Source: Mermis nigrescens
Lineage: Eukaryota > Nematoda > Enoplea > Mermithida > Mermithidae
Reading direction: 5' to 3'
Length of the DNA stretch: 64,000 bases
Assembly (NCBI GenBank): GCA_036768485.1
Contig: JAVLUZ010000418.1
Coordinates: 57,343-121,342 of the forward strand
Shown here: in pieces, positions 47,988-57,973 of the stretch
Layout of the letters: the number at the start of each line of letters is the position of its first letter
How positions within the stretch are numbered: the stretch's first letter is position 1
The notes under the pieces: generated by a model
The model's input: only the letters and a program-made list of their open reading frames with translations
What the model was told of the DNA's origin: nothing
Databases searched by the model: none
Program-made: the position numbers and the translations under genes

Positions 47988-48226
47988 ATGGACAAGATAT
48001 CGCTATTAGGTTTGAATCAGAAACAAGTAGGCATGAATCCTTTCGCACAAAATGATTTAACCCTTGACCCTGAATCGCCTGACCAAGTTGAAGCGTACTT
48101 AGCCAGCCTAGTTCACTCCCTAGGCATGAATCCTTTCGCACAAAATGAGAATAAAAAATCCGATGACATCAACTATAGTCGAGTTTTTAGGCATAAGAGC
48201 CTGAGATGGCAGAGATCACAGCCTGC
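47988..48226 (+). CDS. Coding-like first exon with repeated GMNPFAQN motif
   Basis: I do not recognise the protein. The ATG at 47988 has A at -3. The 79 codons have a composition unlike the surrounding AT-rich DNA. The octapeptide GMNPFAQN occurs twice (residues 15-22 and 46-53). Read unspliced, the frame stops at TAA 48228-48230. A GTAA donor after 48226 would instead make this an exon with phase 2. The hAT element sits 60 bp upstream of the ATG and the Harbinger-like element begins inside the donor. Downstream exons were not found. Confidence 0.45.
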
Positions 48227-48526
48227 GTAAAGGCGCATTCATACTTCGTCCGACTCCGTCCGATTTGGTGTCGGAATGCGAAAACTGACAAAACCGCTCC
48301 GACATGCACCGACATGAGTCCGACATTATCCGACATCATGCGACACGCGTCCGACTTTTCTTTGCACATGACGTCATAATCTGTTTTACAATGCGACTTT
48401 TTTGTCGGAAAGGACAAGTTGAGTTGGTTCCAACTTTTGTCCGTCCGACACACATGAAATTTAAACTACAGCGTGTAGGAAGATTGGCGCTACGTGTAGC
48501 CATTGCACGCCTTGTTTATTTTGTAC

Positions 48527-50150
48527 TAAAGCAAAGAAAAATGCTCCGATGGAACAAAAAAGGGGAATATACTTGGGAGTGTGAATTATCGAGGATGTAA
48601 AAGGAGGGGACTAGGAAAAATCTCCCTATGTTATATGCCAAAAATCGCTAAATATATTAAAAATCAGACTTTCTCTAAACAATGCAAAAAATCGAAGTGT
48701 ATTCTGCGGTCTCTGAAAAAACGTATTATTTTAAAATAATTTTTTCTGATTGACATAATATCTTAAAAGCATATTACGTAATGCAACTTTTTGCAGACTT
48801 CATTCAACTTTGAGTTGCTTAATAATGTGACTGAAAGTGAAATGCTGTTAACAAATCATAATTAAGTTGTTCGTATTTCATTATTACTAAGCATGTCACT
48901 TAGCAGATACAGCCATTCTAAGTGTCAAAGTGCAAACAATATTCAAATTCCCAAAAAATTGATTGAAAAAAGCAGCGAATTAGCAATGCAGTAGCTAAGC
49001 GAATTGAATGAAATAGTACATATCGATGCATTCAAGACAATCGATGATATTGTTGGTTCAAAGCAGTAGGAAACATGGAAGCTGACGTGCAACCGACCTT
49101 ATGTAGATACTCTTTTACACATGTCTACAGCAATTGTTTACTAAACTTTTACATTTTTCAAAGGCCGCAGAATAAACTTCGATTTTTTGCATTGTCTAGA
49201 GAAAGTCTGATTTTTAACATATTTTGCGATTTTTGGCATATAACATAGGGAGATTTTTCCTAGTCCCCTCCTTTTACATCCTCGATAATTCACAATTTCA
49301 AGTATATTCCCTTTTTTGTTCCATCGGAGCATTTTTCTTTGCTAGTACCCCACTTATAATTAGCTAGATTTGGAAATACAATACTAGATTTCATTTACTG
49401 TGCGGTTCTTCTAATAATTGAATGGTTTAAACTCTACAAAGCTACTAGTTGTAGAAGAAACAAACATTCTGATTAGTAATTCTTATGTTACGTAGAACAT
49501 CCTGTAAAGAAATATGCTTCCAAAACTTTCTAGAGCTTAACTTAATTTACATTTTGAACTTCACACAAGAGTGTAAAGAATTTTAGTGGGATTAATAATT
49601 TCGATATTGCTCTGATATAAGGATCTTCATTTATTAAGAAATGGAACCTCTATAATGTTCTAAGAACAAATTAACATTAGGTGTTAATCACTTTACACTA
49701 CTCTTCATGCGCCCCTAGCAGACGTATCACATCTGTTTCCATATATATTTTACGACTTTAGAGAAAAAATAAGTCACCGTGAGGCTCTAGAATGAAGCTT
49801 ATTATATAGTGTAAACTTAACACTAGCAACGAGTGTAAAGAAGATTTTAGTCGGATTTGTAAATTCGATATTACTCAGATATTACGATCAACATTCATGA
49901 AAAATTACGTCTCCATAACGGTTTAATGACAAATAGACACAGATGTAAACCACTTTACATCACTGTTGAGTGTAAACAAATACGCCCAGCTGACGTCCCT
50001 TATTTGATTCCATGTAAATTTTCAGATTTCGGCAAAAAATTCAGGTTTTTGCAAAGCTCTAGAACAAAGATAAACTACTTTAAATCACTGTTGGATGTAA
50101 ATAAACGCGCCTACGTGAATTATAGGTACGCGCTAACGCGCTACCTATGA
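48527..50150 (-). mobile_element. Family B composite repeat, copy 2 (shortened)
   Basis: The inverted-repeat module is at 48527-49350 (arms about 48527-48720 and 49150-49350). A short 'gtgtaaag' body and a complete stem-loop at 50122-50148 follow. Most of the body is absent: the stem-loop is joined to a phrase that lies about 1.5 kb inward in copy 3 ('cacgtaggcgcgtttg', 55600). Confidence 0.8.
50122..50148. repeat. Family B stem-loop
   Basis: ATAGGTA pairs with TACCTAT. Inside, CGCG pairs with CGCG around a CTAA loop, with one bulged C. The same 27-mer is at 54109 (other strand), with shorter or variant forms at 60188, 60985 and 5995. Confidence 0.85.
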
Positions 50151-50203
50151 TTACATTTTTCAAGCTTTAAACTTTTGATTAATTTGTTGCTCTGTACTAG
50201 TCG

Positions 50204-50211
50204 TATAAAAG
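50204..50211 (+). promoter_or_regulatory. TATA box of the MADF gene
   Basis: TATAAAAG lies 105 bp upstream of the ATG at 50309. A 'tttttcag' acceptor-like site at 50286 suggests a possible leader intron. Confidence 0.5.
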
Positions 50212-50308
50212 CGGTGTGGTATATCGTGTCTCGTTTATTTTGTACTGTTCAATGGTGCAGTCAATTCATTTTATTGTATTTTTCAGGTTTAAAATTGATT
50301 AATTACAA

Positions 50309-52225
50309 ATGGCCAATGGCGATTTTGACGACGTTACTACGGAGTTATTAATCATTGCTGTTAAAGAACATCCATGTTTGTGGGACAAAGGAGACAGATT
50401 GTACAAAGACGTGAAAGTGAAAGAAGTCGCATGGAACAGGATCGCAAACAAATTAGCATTCCCAAGTATGAATAATTCGTTTTTATTCAAATTTTTAGTA
50501 AATTCTCGAACAGATTTAAAAAATGCTTATATTAAAATAATCGCTTGAATATAGAAAAATTGTAGTTTTAGACGTTATTAGTTGTTATTTCTGACGCTAG
50601 TTGTAGATAATACAAAATTTCTTCATTATATATCTATAAAATTTTATGCGATTTCCAGTGAGCTATGTCTAATCTTGAACAAAATATAAAATCTTTAAAT
50701 GGTGAAAATGAATTTAACTCTACCGGGTTGTGTGCACGTTCGAATGCGTCAGAAACATTTCATCTCTCTATAAACTCACGGTGGCCACTCACCCGGGAAT
50801 CCGGGAAATCCGGAAGAGCCGGGAATTTTTTGGCACCCGGAAAGACCCGGATTTTCGTCAAGAAATTTAGTTTGAACTCAGTTTTTGAAGGCCAAATATA
50901 TTGAATTAATAGTAAAATGTTATATTTGTTATCGCTTTTAATATCATACTAGTTTACGTGTTTTTATATTTTATCATGTAGCATTTATTTCCGTTATTCT
51001 TCTCGCCCATTGTCACATGGTTGATTGCTATTTGTGTATTCTCTTTGTTTGATATAGCTAGTAGCTATTTGTAATATTGTTCGCTAAGAAATTTTCGCAA
51101 CAGTGTTTTTTGTACTCGGCAAAGTTTTTTCCCGAAGTACAAAGACTTTTCGGAACCGTCTTTGTACATGTACAAAGATTTTTGGGACGACTAAAATTGC
51201 AAAAAAGGTCTGAAATTCGCAAAAGTTTTTGGCGCTTCGCGCCGTAATGAATAATTGTGTGTCCTATATATCTTTAAAATGACAGAATTTGCATTTAGAA
51301 TGGAAAAAGGTCAAATTTTTCTGCGCTACGCGCCGTTTGAGTCAATTTTTGGTAATTTTTGGCGTGAGAAACCCTGAAATTAGCTGAAATACACTACCAA
51401 AGATCGAAAACCTTGTTTTGCCACACCAAAATCGCTACTGAACTATATTATAGGCTGTGAGAACTGCTATCTACAACTCGTTAGCATAGTTGAAAAAAGA
51501 AATTATGATTGTTCCAAAACGTTTCGTGTAGTATTTGTATATGTTCGATTTAAAGTTCCTTTTTCATGTCCTTATCATGACACTTCTTCGTATATAGTGT
51601 GCGTTTAAAGCATGATTTAAAACCGGGAAATTGTCCATAAATCAACCGGGAAACCCGGGAATTTTATTTTGGGAAACAAGTGGCCCTCGCCACCCTGCAA
51701 ACTGTATAGGAGAAATCCAGAAAATTTTCGTAAAATTTAAAAAAGTGCACATTACTATTGTATTATAACGTTGAAATATTTACAGCATGGTCCGTATCTT
51801 GATCCTAATTTATCCGGTAAATAAGTTCTAATAAATTGGCGCATGAAACGAACTTTGATACTTTCAGCATTTAATTTTTATTTAATACAAGAAAAAATAG
51901 TAAAAGGCAGCAGTATTTTTAACTCCCTTCCTCCCACCGGTGACGCTATTGAAGATTAAAGTAAAATTTTTCAACGTCAATTCAGTTGAAACTTGCAAGA
52001 ACAAGTGGCACAATTTGCGCGATTGTTTCTTGAGGTCCTTAAAGAAAGCGCCGTCGGGTTCTGGGGCCAGTAGCGTTGCGTCCAAGTACAAGTATCACAG
52101 TCAGTTGCAGTTTCTGAAGGATACTTTCCTACCTCGGAAGTACGATGTATTTTTATTTTTTGTAATTGGTGGAAAACATTCGTTTTTATTTTAGAAAAAG
52201 TATACAACGGAGTCAAAACAACTAA
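50309..52225 (+). CDS. MADF-domain DNA-binding protein, three exons, 113 aa
   Basis: MADF domains are Myb/SANT-related DNA-binding modules. Exon 1 (50309-50465, phase 1) gives IIAVKEHPCLWDKGDRLYKD and AWNRIANKLAFP, the first two helices with the signature LWD and AWxxIA. Exon 2 (51986-52139), after 'gtcaattcag', continues with ETCKNKWHNLRDCFLRSLKK and YKYHSQLQFLKD, the third helix and C-terminal part of the domain. Exon 3 (52195-52225), after 'tttttattttag', adds KSIQRSQNN and TAA. The parts total 342 nt, 114 codons, with no stop and matching phases at both introns (GTATGA and GTACGA donors). The first intron holds a hAT-like insertion. The protein is almost only a MADF domain; no BESS motif is seen. 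It may serve the Harbinger-like element around it. Confidence 0.88.
50777..51697. mobile_element. hAT-like non-autonomous element in the MADF intron
   Basis: The ends are CACGGTGGCCACTC and, on the other strand, CAGGGTGGCGAGGGCCACT, followed on both sides by CCCGGGAAT-type repeats. The interior shares 'tttgtacatgtacaaag', 'ggcgcttcgcgcc' and 'gtgtcctatatatcttt' with the hAT at 46881. No exact 8-bp duplication; the flanks share only 'aaact'. Confidence 0.75.
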
Positions 52226-52330
52226 AAATGCTGTTTTGAGTCATAATTGGTGGACTGATGACAAGTCGTAGTATTTTTTGGACAAATTTCGACTTTTAAT
52301 ATTTTCACACTTTTCATTCTTATGGTAGAT

Positions 52331-52331
52331 C

Positions 52332-52379
<48 letters not shown>
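52331..52379. repeat. (GT)n microsatellite
   Basis: About 24 uninterrupted GT units just downstream of the MADF gene. Confidence 0.98.
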
Positions 52380-52380
<1 letters not shown>

Positions 52381-52593
52381 ATGGGTGCATGGCTTAAGTG
52401 AAACGTATTTTTAGCACTTTTAGTGCAATTTGACTTTTTAATAGCGCTAGCAGAAACTATGTAAATTCAGCAATTTATCTAGAAAATTGGAATTTCAGAC
52501 AATTTTCAGACGACTTTGAGCGCATTTTGGGTAAACAAGAAAGTACAGAAATTAATAATCCCCTATGTGTATGTTTAACATGGGGGTGTGCAT

Positions 52594-52830
52594 CACACCT
52601 GGGCGTGGGGGTTTGGGGTATGCACCCCTCAGAAACCAAACCCCCTCAAAATCAAAAACCCTCCCCCAAGATTTCAATTTTTAAATTTTTTTGTTTCTTT
52701 TTCGCAATTTTTTGATGCCAATGAATAGTGCTCGATGAGAAACGGCGAAAAATTTAATTTTGGGTGGTATTTTGGTTTCTGGGGGTATTCTGGTTTCTGG
52801 GAGGTTGCTTACCCCCAACCCCACACCTAG
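52594..52830. mobile_element. MITE A-type composite of two inverted halves
   Basis: The left half starts CACACCTGGGCGTGG and runs to the 'gatgagaaacggcgaaaaat' centre. The right half repeats the G-run side in reverse and ends 'cccacacctagttatgg'. It therefore has two like ends facing outward. Confidence 0.65.
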
Positions 52831-52951
52831 TTATGGTACAAACGCTGTTCGTCAGAGAGACAATATAAAAACATCAATGTTTGTTGCACTGAAAATATTG
52901 ATTTTTAGTCGGAAGAAGTCGGATAAAGTATGAATGAAGGTCGGATCTGAT

Positions 52952-53081
52952 GTCCGATCCGACATCGGACGATACCGCATGTCGCATCCTGTCGGACGCG
53001 TGTCGGGCAGAGTCGGGCGACTCTGCCCGACACGCGTCCGACAGGATGCGACATGCGGTGTCGCCCGATGTCGGATCGGAC
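52952..53081. repeat. Near-perfect 64-bp-arm palindrome at the element end
   Basis: Arms 52952-53015 and 53018-53081 match at 62 of 64 positions around a GG centre. It is GC-rich and carries six or more TCCGAC/GTCGGA-type words. It lies just inside the right terminus of the Harbinger-like element. Confidence 0.92.
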
Positions 53082-53245
53082 GAAGTATGAATGAGCCTTA
53101 AGTCACCGATTTGGTTTTGGTATAAATCACAAACGCTAAAACATTGTTCGTGATGATTAGCACAATATTGGATACTTCGTATCGTTACGTTTGTACTTGA
53201 TTGAATCTAATTAAAACAATACAAACCAGCGTAGAGAATAACATA

Positions 53246-53480
53246 GATGCACAGCATGGCCGAGCTGGAGGGGTCAGCCAGGTGGGAGAGGTCAATAATC
53301 GAGCTTTATTGGGCTAAAATGACCAGACAAACTGGTATAAATGCTAAAATAGCGTGCAGAATACGTCATTGCACACTTTTCTGTCAATTTATATAAAATT
53401 TTCGATTTTCATTCATTTAGTGCCTTCATTTGCCTCATTTTCCTCACAACATTTTCCATTTTTCTATCCTAAGGATGTAA
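53246..53480 (+). repeat. Dispersed repeat G, copy 3
   Basis: It matches 41911-42190 ('catagatgcacagcatgg', 'tataaatgctaaaatagcgtgc', 'aaaattttcgatt'). Confidence 0.6.
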
Positions 53481-54108
53481 GAACCCGAAATCGCGACACG
53501 TGCATGTCCGGAGCTGATTATGCTCGTACGCCTGTTTAATTGTTAATTCGTTTTAATTCATGCTACAGATGAGTTCTAAATGACGAGGGTCCATCCCACT
53601 CCCTACAATTTTTTTATAGAGTAGTTTTTCGGGTTTAAATTTGTACATGTAAAAAATCACTTCGTCTTTAATTGAACGCAATATAATAAAAATGGCTATT
53701 TACTGCCAAGATTCGAAAATCGGCTTCTTGGGTCGTCAAAAAATTTCTAGAAACACAAAAAAACAGCACACATGTAAGATTTTTCGGGAAATTAAAAAGT
53801 TTGCGAGGTCAGCAGCTTCTTAAGGGTCAGCAGCAGACATGCACAAATTGTATTAAAATTTCGGAGAAAATATTCAGACTAATTCAAATAAATTGAACAA
53901 AATGCAGCCAGCTAAACACGCTTGAAAAAGGACCTTTTGTATTAATTTTTGGAAAATTGCGAATTCGGGGAGCGGGTTAAAATTGTTGGGAATGGGCCGC
54001 CAAAATTTTGCATGGGCATCTGTTATTCTTGTGGATAAAACTTACTCTTTTATTACATGTTTGCCGACCACTTACGCCTCGCTAACCTTCCCCTCTAGCC
54101 AGGCTATC
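53481..54108. other. No gene; repeat E fragment 3 at 53870-53990
   Basis: The fragment shares 'ttgaacaaaat', 'aaaagg.accttt' and 'cgaattc.ggg' with 8030-8200. Otherwise nothing is seen. Confidence 0.4.
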
Positions 54109-57100
54109 ATAGGTAGCGCGTTAGCGCGTACCTATAATATACTTGGGTACCCCCAACACCTGGGCACCCCTACAGCTATAACGGGACACTTCTGGAAGGT
54201 GCGGTTTTTTTTAAAAGAAAGATAATAAAAAAATTCGCTGCCCGTGTTTTTTTGTTTTTCTTGAAACTCAAAATTGACTGTGTAAAGAAGGTGTAAAAGT
54301 TTTTGTGTAACGTTATAACATAGGACAAATTTTGGGACCTTTTTACTGCGGCATGTGGACAACTGAGTATTGATGACTCGAAGGATTGAACAGAATAGGA
54401 TAATAGAGGGATGAATTCTACAGATGACACTTTTTTTGTTTTTTGAAATTCGCATTATTTATCGAACGGCAGTGTAAAGAGTGCGAAAATCTGGGGGTGA
54501 AAAAGCACTTTTTGGTCGAGTTTTCAACCTTCCTATGTCCGATACTAACTCCGGTTATGAGGTTTTTAAAATGTTTTCTGACAGAAATGTAGAGCGGATC
54601 AAGGGCTACATTCTGCATATAAGCAAAGTCTTGTATGCTCTATGGTGAGTTAGATCCTGGGGTTTAAAGTTTACACTCTAGTGGATGGTGTAAAAAAACG
54701 GATTTTAACTAAGATTTCTCTGCCAAATTTTTCCGCTTATGAGTCAGTGCAAATCGAAGACAGCATTAATAAAGTGCCTCACAGGGGCTAAACATCGCAG
54801 CAAACCGCATTTAAAAAAACGCAATATTGAGTTATTTATGGGGGTGTAAAGTTCGAAATCAGAGGTAAAAATGGGCTAAAAAACACGTTTTTTCCGAAGT
54901 TTGATTGATAAATCATGCCAAATAATTTTTGCAACAGAATTTTGGCACACAGGAATGTACTACGATTTAAAAGCTACAAATTGTACCAAACCGAATTTCT
55001 TTAAACTCAATGGGGAGTTCGGTACGGAATTTTAAAGTTTACAGTGTTCTAAATGATGGAAAATACGTTTTTGTTGCGTTTTTTGTTCGCCACTTTCTCC
55101 GTCCAGAAGTCGGGATAAGTCTAATAGAATAAAAATAAAGTGCTTTATATCGGGTGCATGTCAAAGCAAATTGTCTATACATTAATATTTAGCGAGTGTA
55201 AAGTCAAAAATTTGGAGTTTTAAATGCGTTTCTGTCTTGTTTTTTCTGCCTGCTTCTCCGGTTACGAGTCAGGGACACGTTTATCAAGTCTAGAAATGGA
55301 CCAGGAATCAAATTTGATATGCCAGTCTGGCGCATATGTTTACACTCTACGGTGTTGTAAAGTAGTTTACACCAATTGTTAGTTTGCCCATAGAACATTA
55401 TGTAGACTTAATTTTTTCATAAATATTAATCGTAATATCGGAACAATATCAAAATTACGAATCTGACTAAAATCTTCTTTACACTAGGTGTTTACATGAA
55501 GTTTACACTACATATATATTTATCTTCGTTTTTGAGCATTCCTGAAACCTAATTTTTTCTTGGAGCCTAGAAGTTTTCAAAGGATCAAATGTGAGACGTC
55601 ACGTAGGCGCGTTTGTTTACATCCAACAGTGATGTAAAGTAGTTTACATTCATTGTTTATATGTCCTCAGACCATTGTAGAGACATAATTTTTTCATGAA
55701 TGTTGATCATAATATCCGAGTAATTTTTACACTGCATGTTAGCCTTTGTTCTAGAGCATTGCAAAAATCGAAATTTTTTCCTGAGATATAAAAATTTACA
55801 GGGAATGAAATATATACGTCAATTGGGCGCGCTTGCTTACACTCAGCAGTATTGCAAAGTGGTTTAAACCTAATGTTTATTGTCTTTAAAACATTATGGA
55901 GACTCATTTTTCCATAAATGTTGAAAGAAATATCGGAGCAATATCAAAATTACGAATCCGACTAAAATATTCTTTACGCTATGTGTTTGTGTAAAGTTTA
56001 CGTTACGTGTTAACCCTAATTCGATAGACTTGCAGAGACTTTGTAACTGAAGTCAAGAAATTTTCAAGGATTCATATGTGAGACATCAATTAAGTGAGTT
56101 TGTTTACCCTCAAAAGTAATCTAAAGTGATTTAAAAATTATGTTCAAGTGTCCTTAGATCATTGAAGAGATGTAATTTTGTCTTAAATGGGTTGCATTAA
56201 AGTTAAATCTTTCTTAGCCGTGTTTATAATATGTTTCACAAAATCTTGCACATGGAGAGCTATCGTTTAATTGATGTAAATTGCCTGCAAAAGTGGTTTA
56301 AAATGAACCAGCAATCACACTACTGTGCACAGAAGTCGACAAAGATATACAGCTTTATTGTAATCATGTACATTAATAAGCCGTAAACTGTTAGTATTCT
56401 CTACACCTAGTAGTTGTGTAAAGTTTGCACTATTCATTTGTTGTTAATATGTAGTCTATACTACAAATTTATTTTACTACCAAATCAAAGCGTTAGTGTT
56501 CCTTACATTTGATATTTGCGTGAAGTTTTTGAATTTTTGCCGAAAATCTTTGCCTTCTAATTTACCAACATCCCGCCTTTTCCATTTTCTTGAAGTTTAA
56601 AATCTTTTATAATTCTCTCATAATTTAATGGTAGGTTTTAACTTTAAGTTTCTCTTGGTTTACAACTCTCGCTTAGCAAGCTCATTTTTCAAAACTTTTT
56701 CATAGTGATCAGATTAGTTGCGTTTAGTTTGGAATTGGTGGACGGTCGTTATTTTATTACTCGGCTTAAATAAACCAAGTGACTATCTTTTGATTATTTT
56801 CTTCATCGCAAATTCAAACACCCAATTTTCAATTTGAAAATTGACCCAATTTTCAATTTGAAAATTGATCCAATTTTCAATTTGAAAATTGAAAATTGGG
56901 TGTTTTCAATTTCAAAAGTCACAACACATTGTGCTTGTGTATTGATTGAGTGAGGATTTGCAATGTGAATTCGTTGGTTAAATTTTTGTGCTTGATTATA
57001 AGTGAACTGCACATTAAGAAGAAATAACTTAATGCAGTTTTAATTTGAAAATGGATGGTGTCAATAAGGTTGTCTTGTTTAAAAAGGATAATGCTGATGT

Positions 57101-57973
57101 TAAGAACAATATTGTTTTCCGCGTTCTTGGACTGTTGTCATTATTGTGGCATGTTACTGATTGTGTTTACTGACTGATGTACTGAAATCACGCTAATTAA
57201 AAGTAGTGTACTAGCAAAGAAAAATGCTCCGATGGAACAAAAAAGATGAATATACTTGGAATTGTGGATTATTATGGATGTAAAAGGAGGGGACTAGGAA
57301 AAATCTACCTAAAGTCGGAAAATCTGCTAAAAATCACACTTTCTCTAAGCAACGCAAAAAATCGATGTATATTCTGCGGCCTCTAAAAAAGTGTCTTTTT
57401 TAAATAATGTTCGAAGTTTCAGATAAGAGTGTATAAACGAAATCTATCAAGGTTACTTTTTTAAATTGCTGGCACCTGATTGATAGAAAACTAAGAGGTA
57501 TTGTATTTAAAGTTGTTTTGTTTTATGAGCATTATAGCAAGCAAAGCAGGAGCCGATTGATTAGTGCACACAATCGTTTCGGGCATGCTAGTGTATCTAC
57601 ATTAAGTCTGTTTCAAGTCAACTTACGTGTTTCCTACTGTTTTTAACCAACCATGTCTTCAATTGTCTTCGATGTTTGCTATTTCATTCAATTGGCTTGG
57701 AAGACTGTTAGTTTACTTAATATCATTTCCCATAGCTACTGCATAGCTAACGTGCTGCTGTTTCAATCATTGTTATGGTTGAATATTTATTTTAATCTGT
57801 TGGCCGCAGAATATACATCGATTTTTTGCGTTGCTTAGAGAAAGTGTGATTTTTAGCAGATTTTCCGACTTTAGGTAGATTTTTCCTAGTCCCCTCCTTT
57901 TACATCCATAATAATCCACAATTCCAAGTATATTCATCTTTTTTGTTCCATCGGAGCATTTTTCTTTGCTAGT
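54109..57973 (+). mobile_element. Family B composite repeat, copy 3 (longest)
   Basis: A perfect stem-loop at 54109-54135 is followed by 'aatatacttgggtaccccc' and a 'cagctataacgggacac' block. The body at 54290-56600 is made of degenerate 230-280 bp units, each with paired 'gtttacat...gtaaagtagtttac' words; 'gagac.taattttttcat' marks the units at 55394, 55670, 55890 and 56160. It ends in the inverted-repeat module 57213-57973 (arms 57213-57395 and 57800-57973). Near 56820-56895 a short (CAATTTTCAATTTGAAAATTG)n palindromic cluster occurs. No significant ORF. Confidence 0.82.

Larger units (their letters stand above)
48231..53098 (+). mobile_element. Harbinger-like element carrying a MADF gene, no transposase
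   Basis: The left terminus AGGCGCATTCATACTTCGTC and the right terminus on the other strand, AGGCTCATTCATACTTCGTC, match at all but one base. Both are flanked by TAA (48228-48230 and 53099-53101), the 3-bp target type of PIF/Harbinger elements. Subterminal DNA is full of TCCGAC/GTCGGA. Harbingers usually encode a transposase plus a Myb/SANT-like or MADF protein; only the MADF gene is seen here. Nested inside are family B copy 2, a hAT-like element, a (GT)n tract and a MITE A-type composite. A second terminus-like copy at 52917-52940 could mark an older right end. Confidence 0.75.

Noticed and set aside
51940..52194. Separate 84-codon gene
   Set aside because: It is exon 2 of the MADF gene read through its flanking introns; correct borders are 51986-52139.
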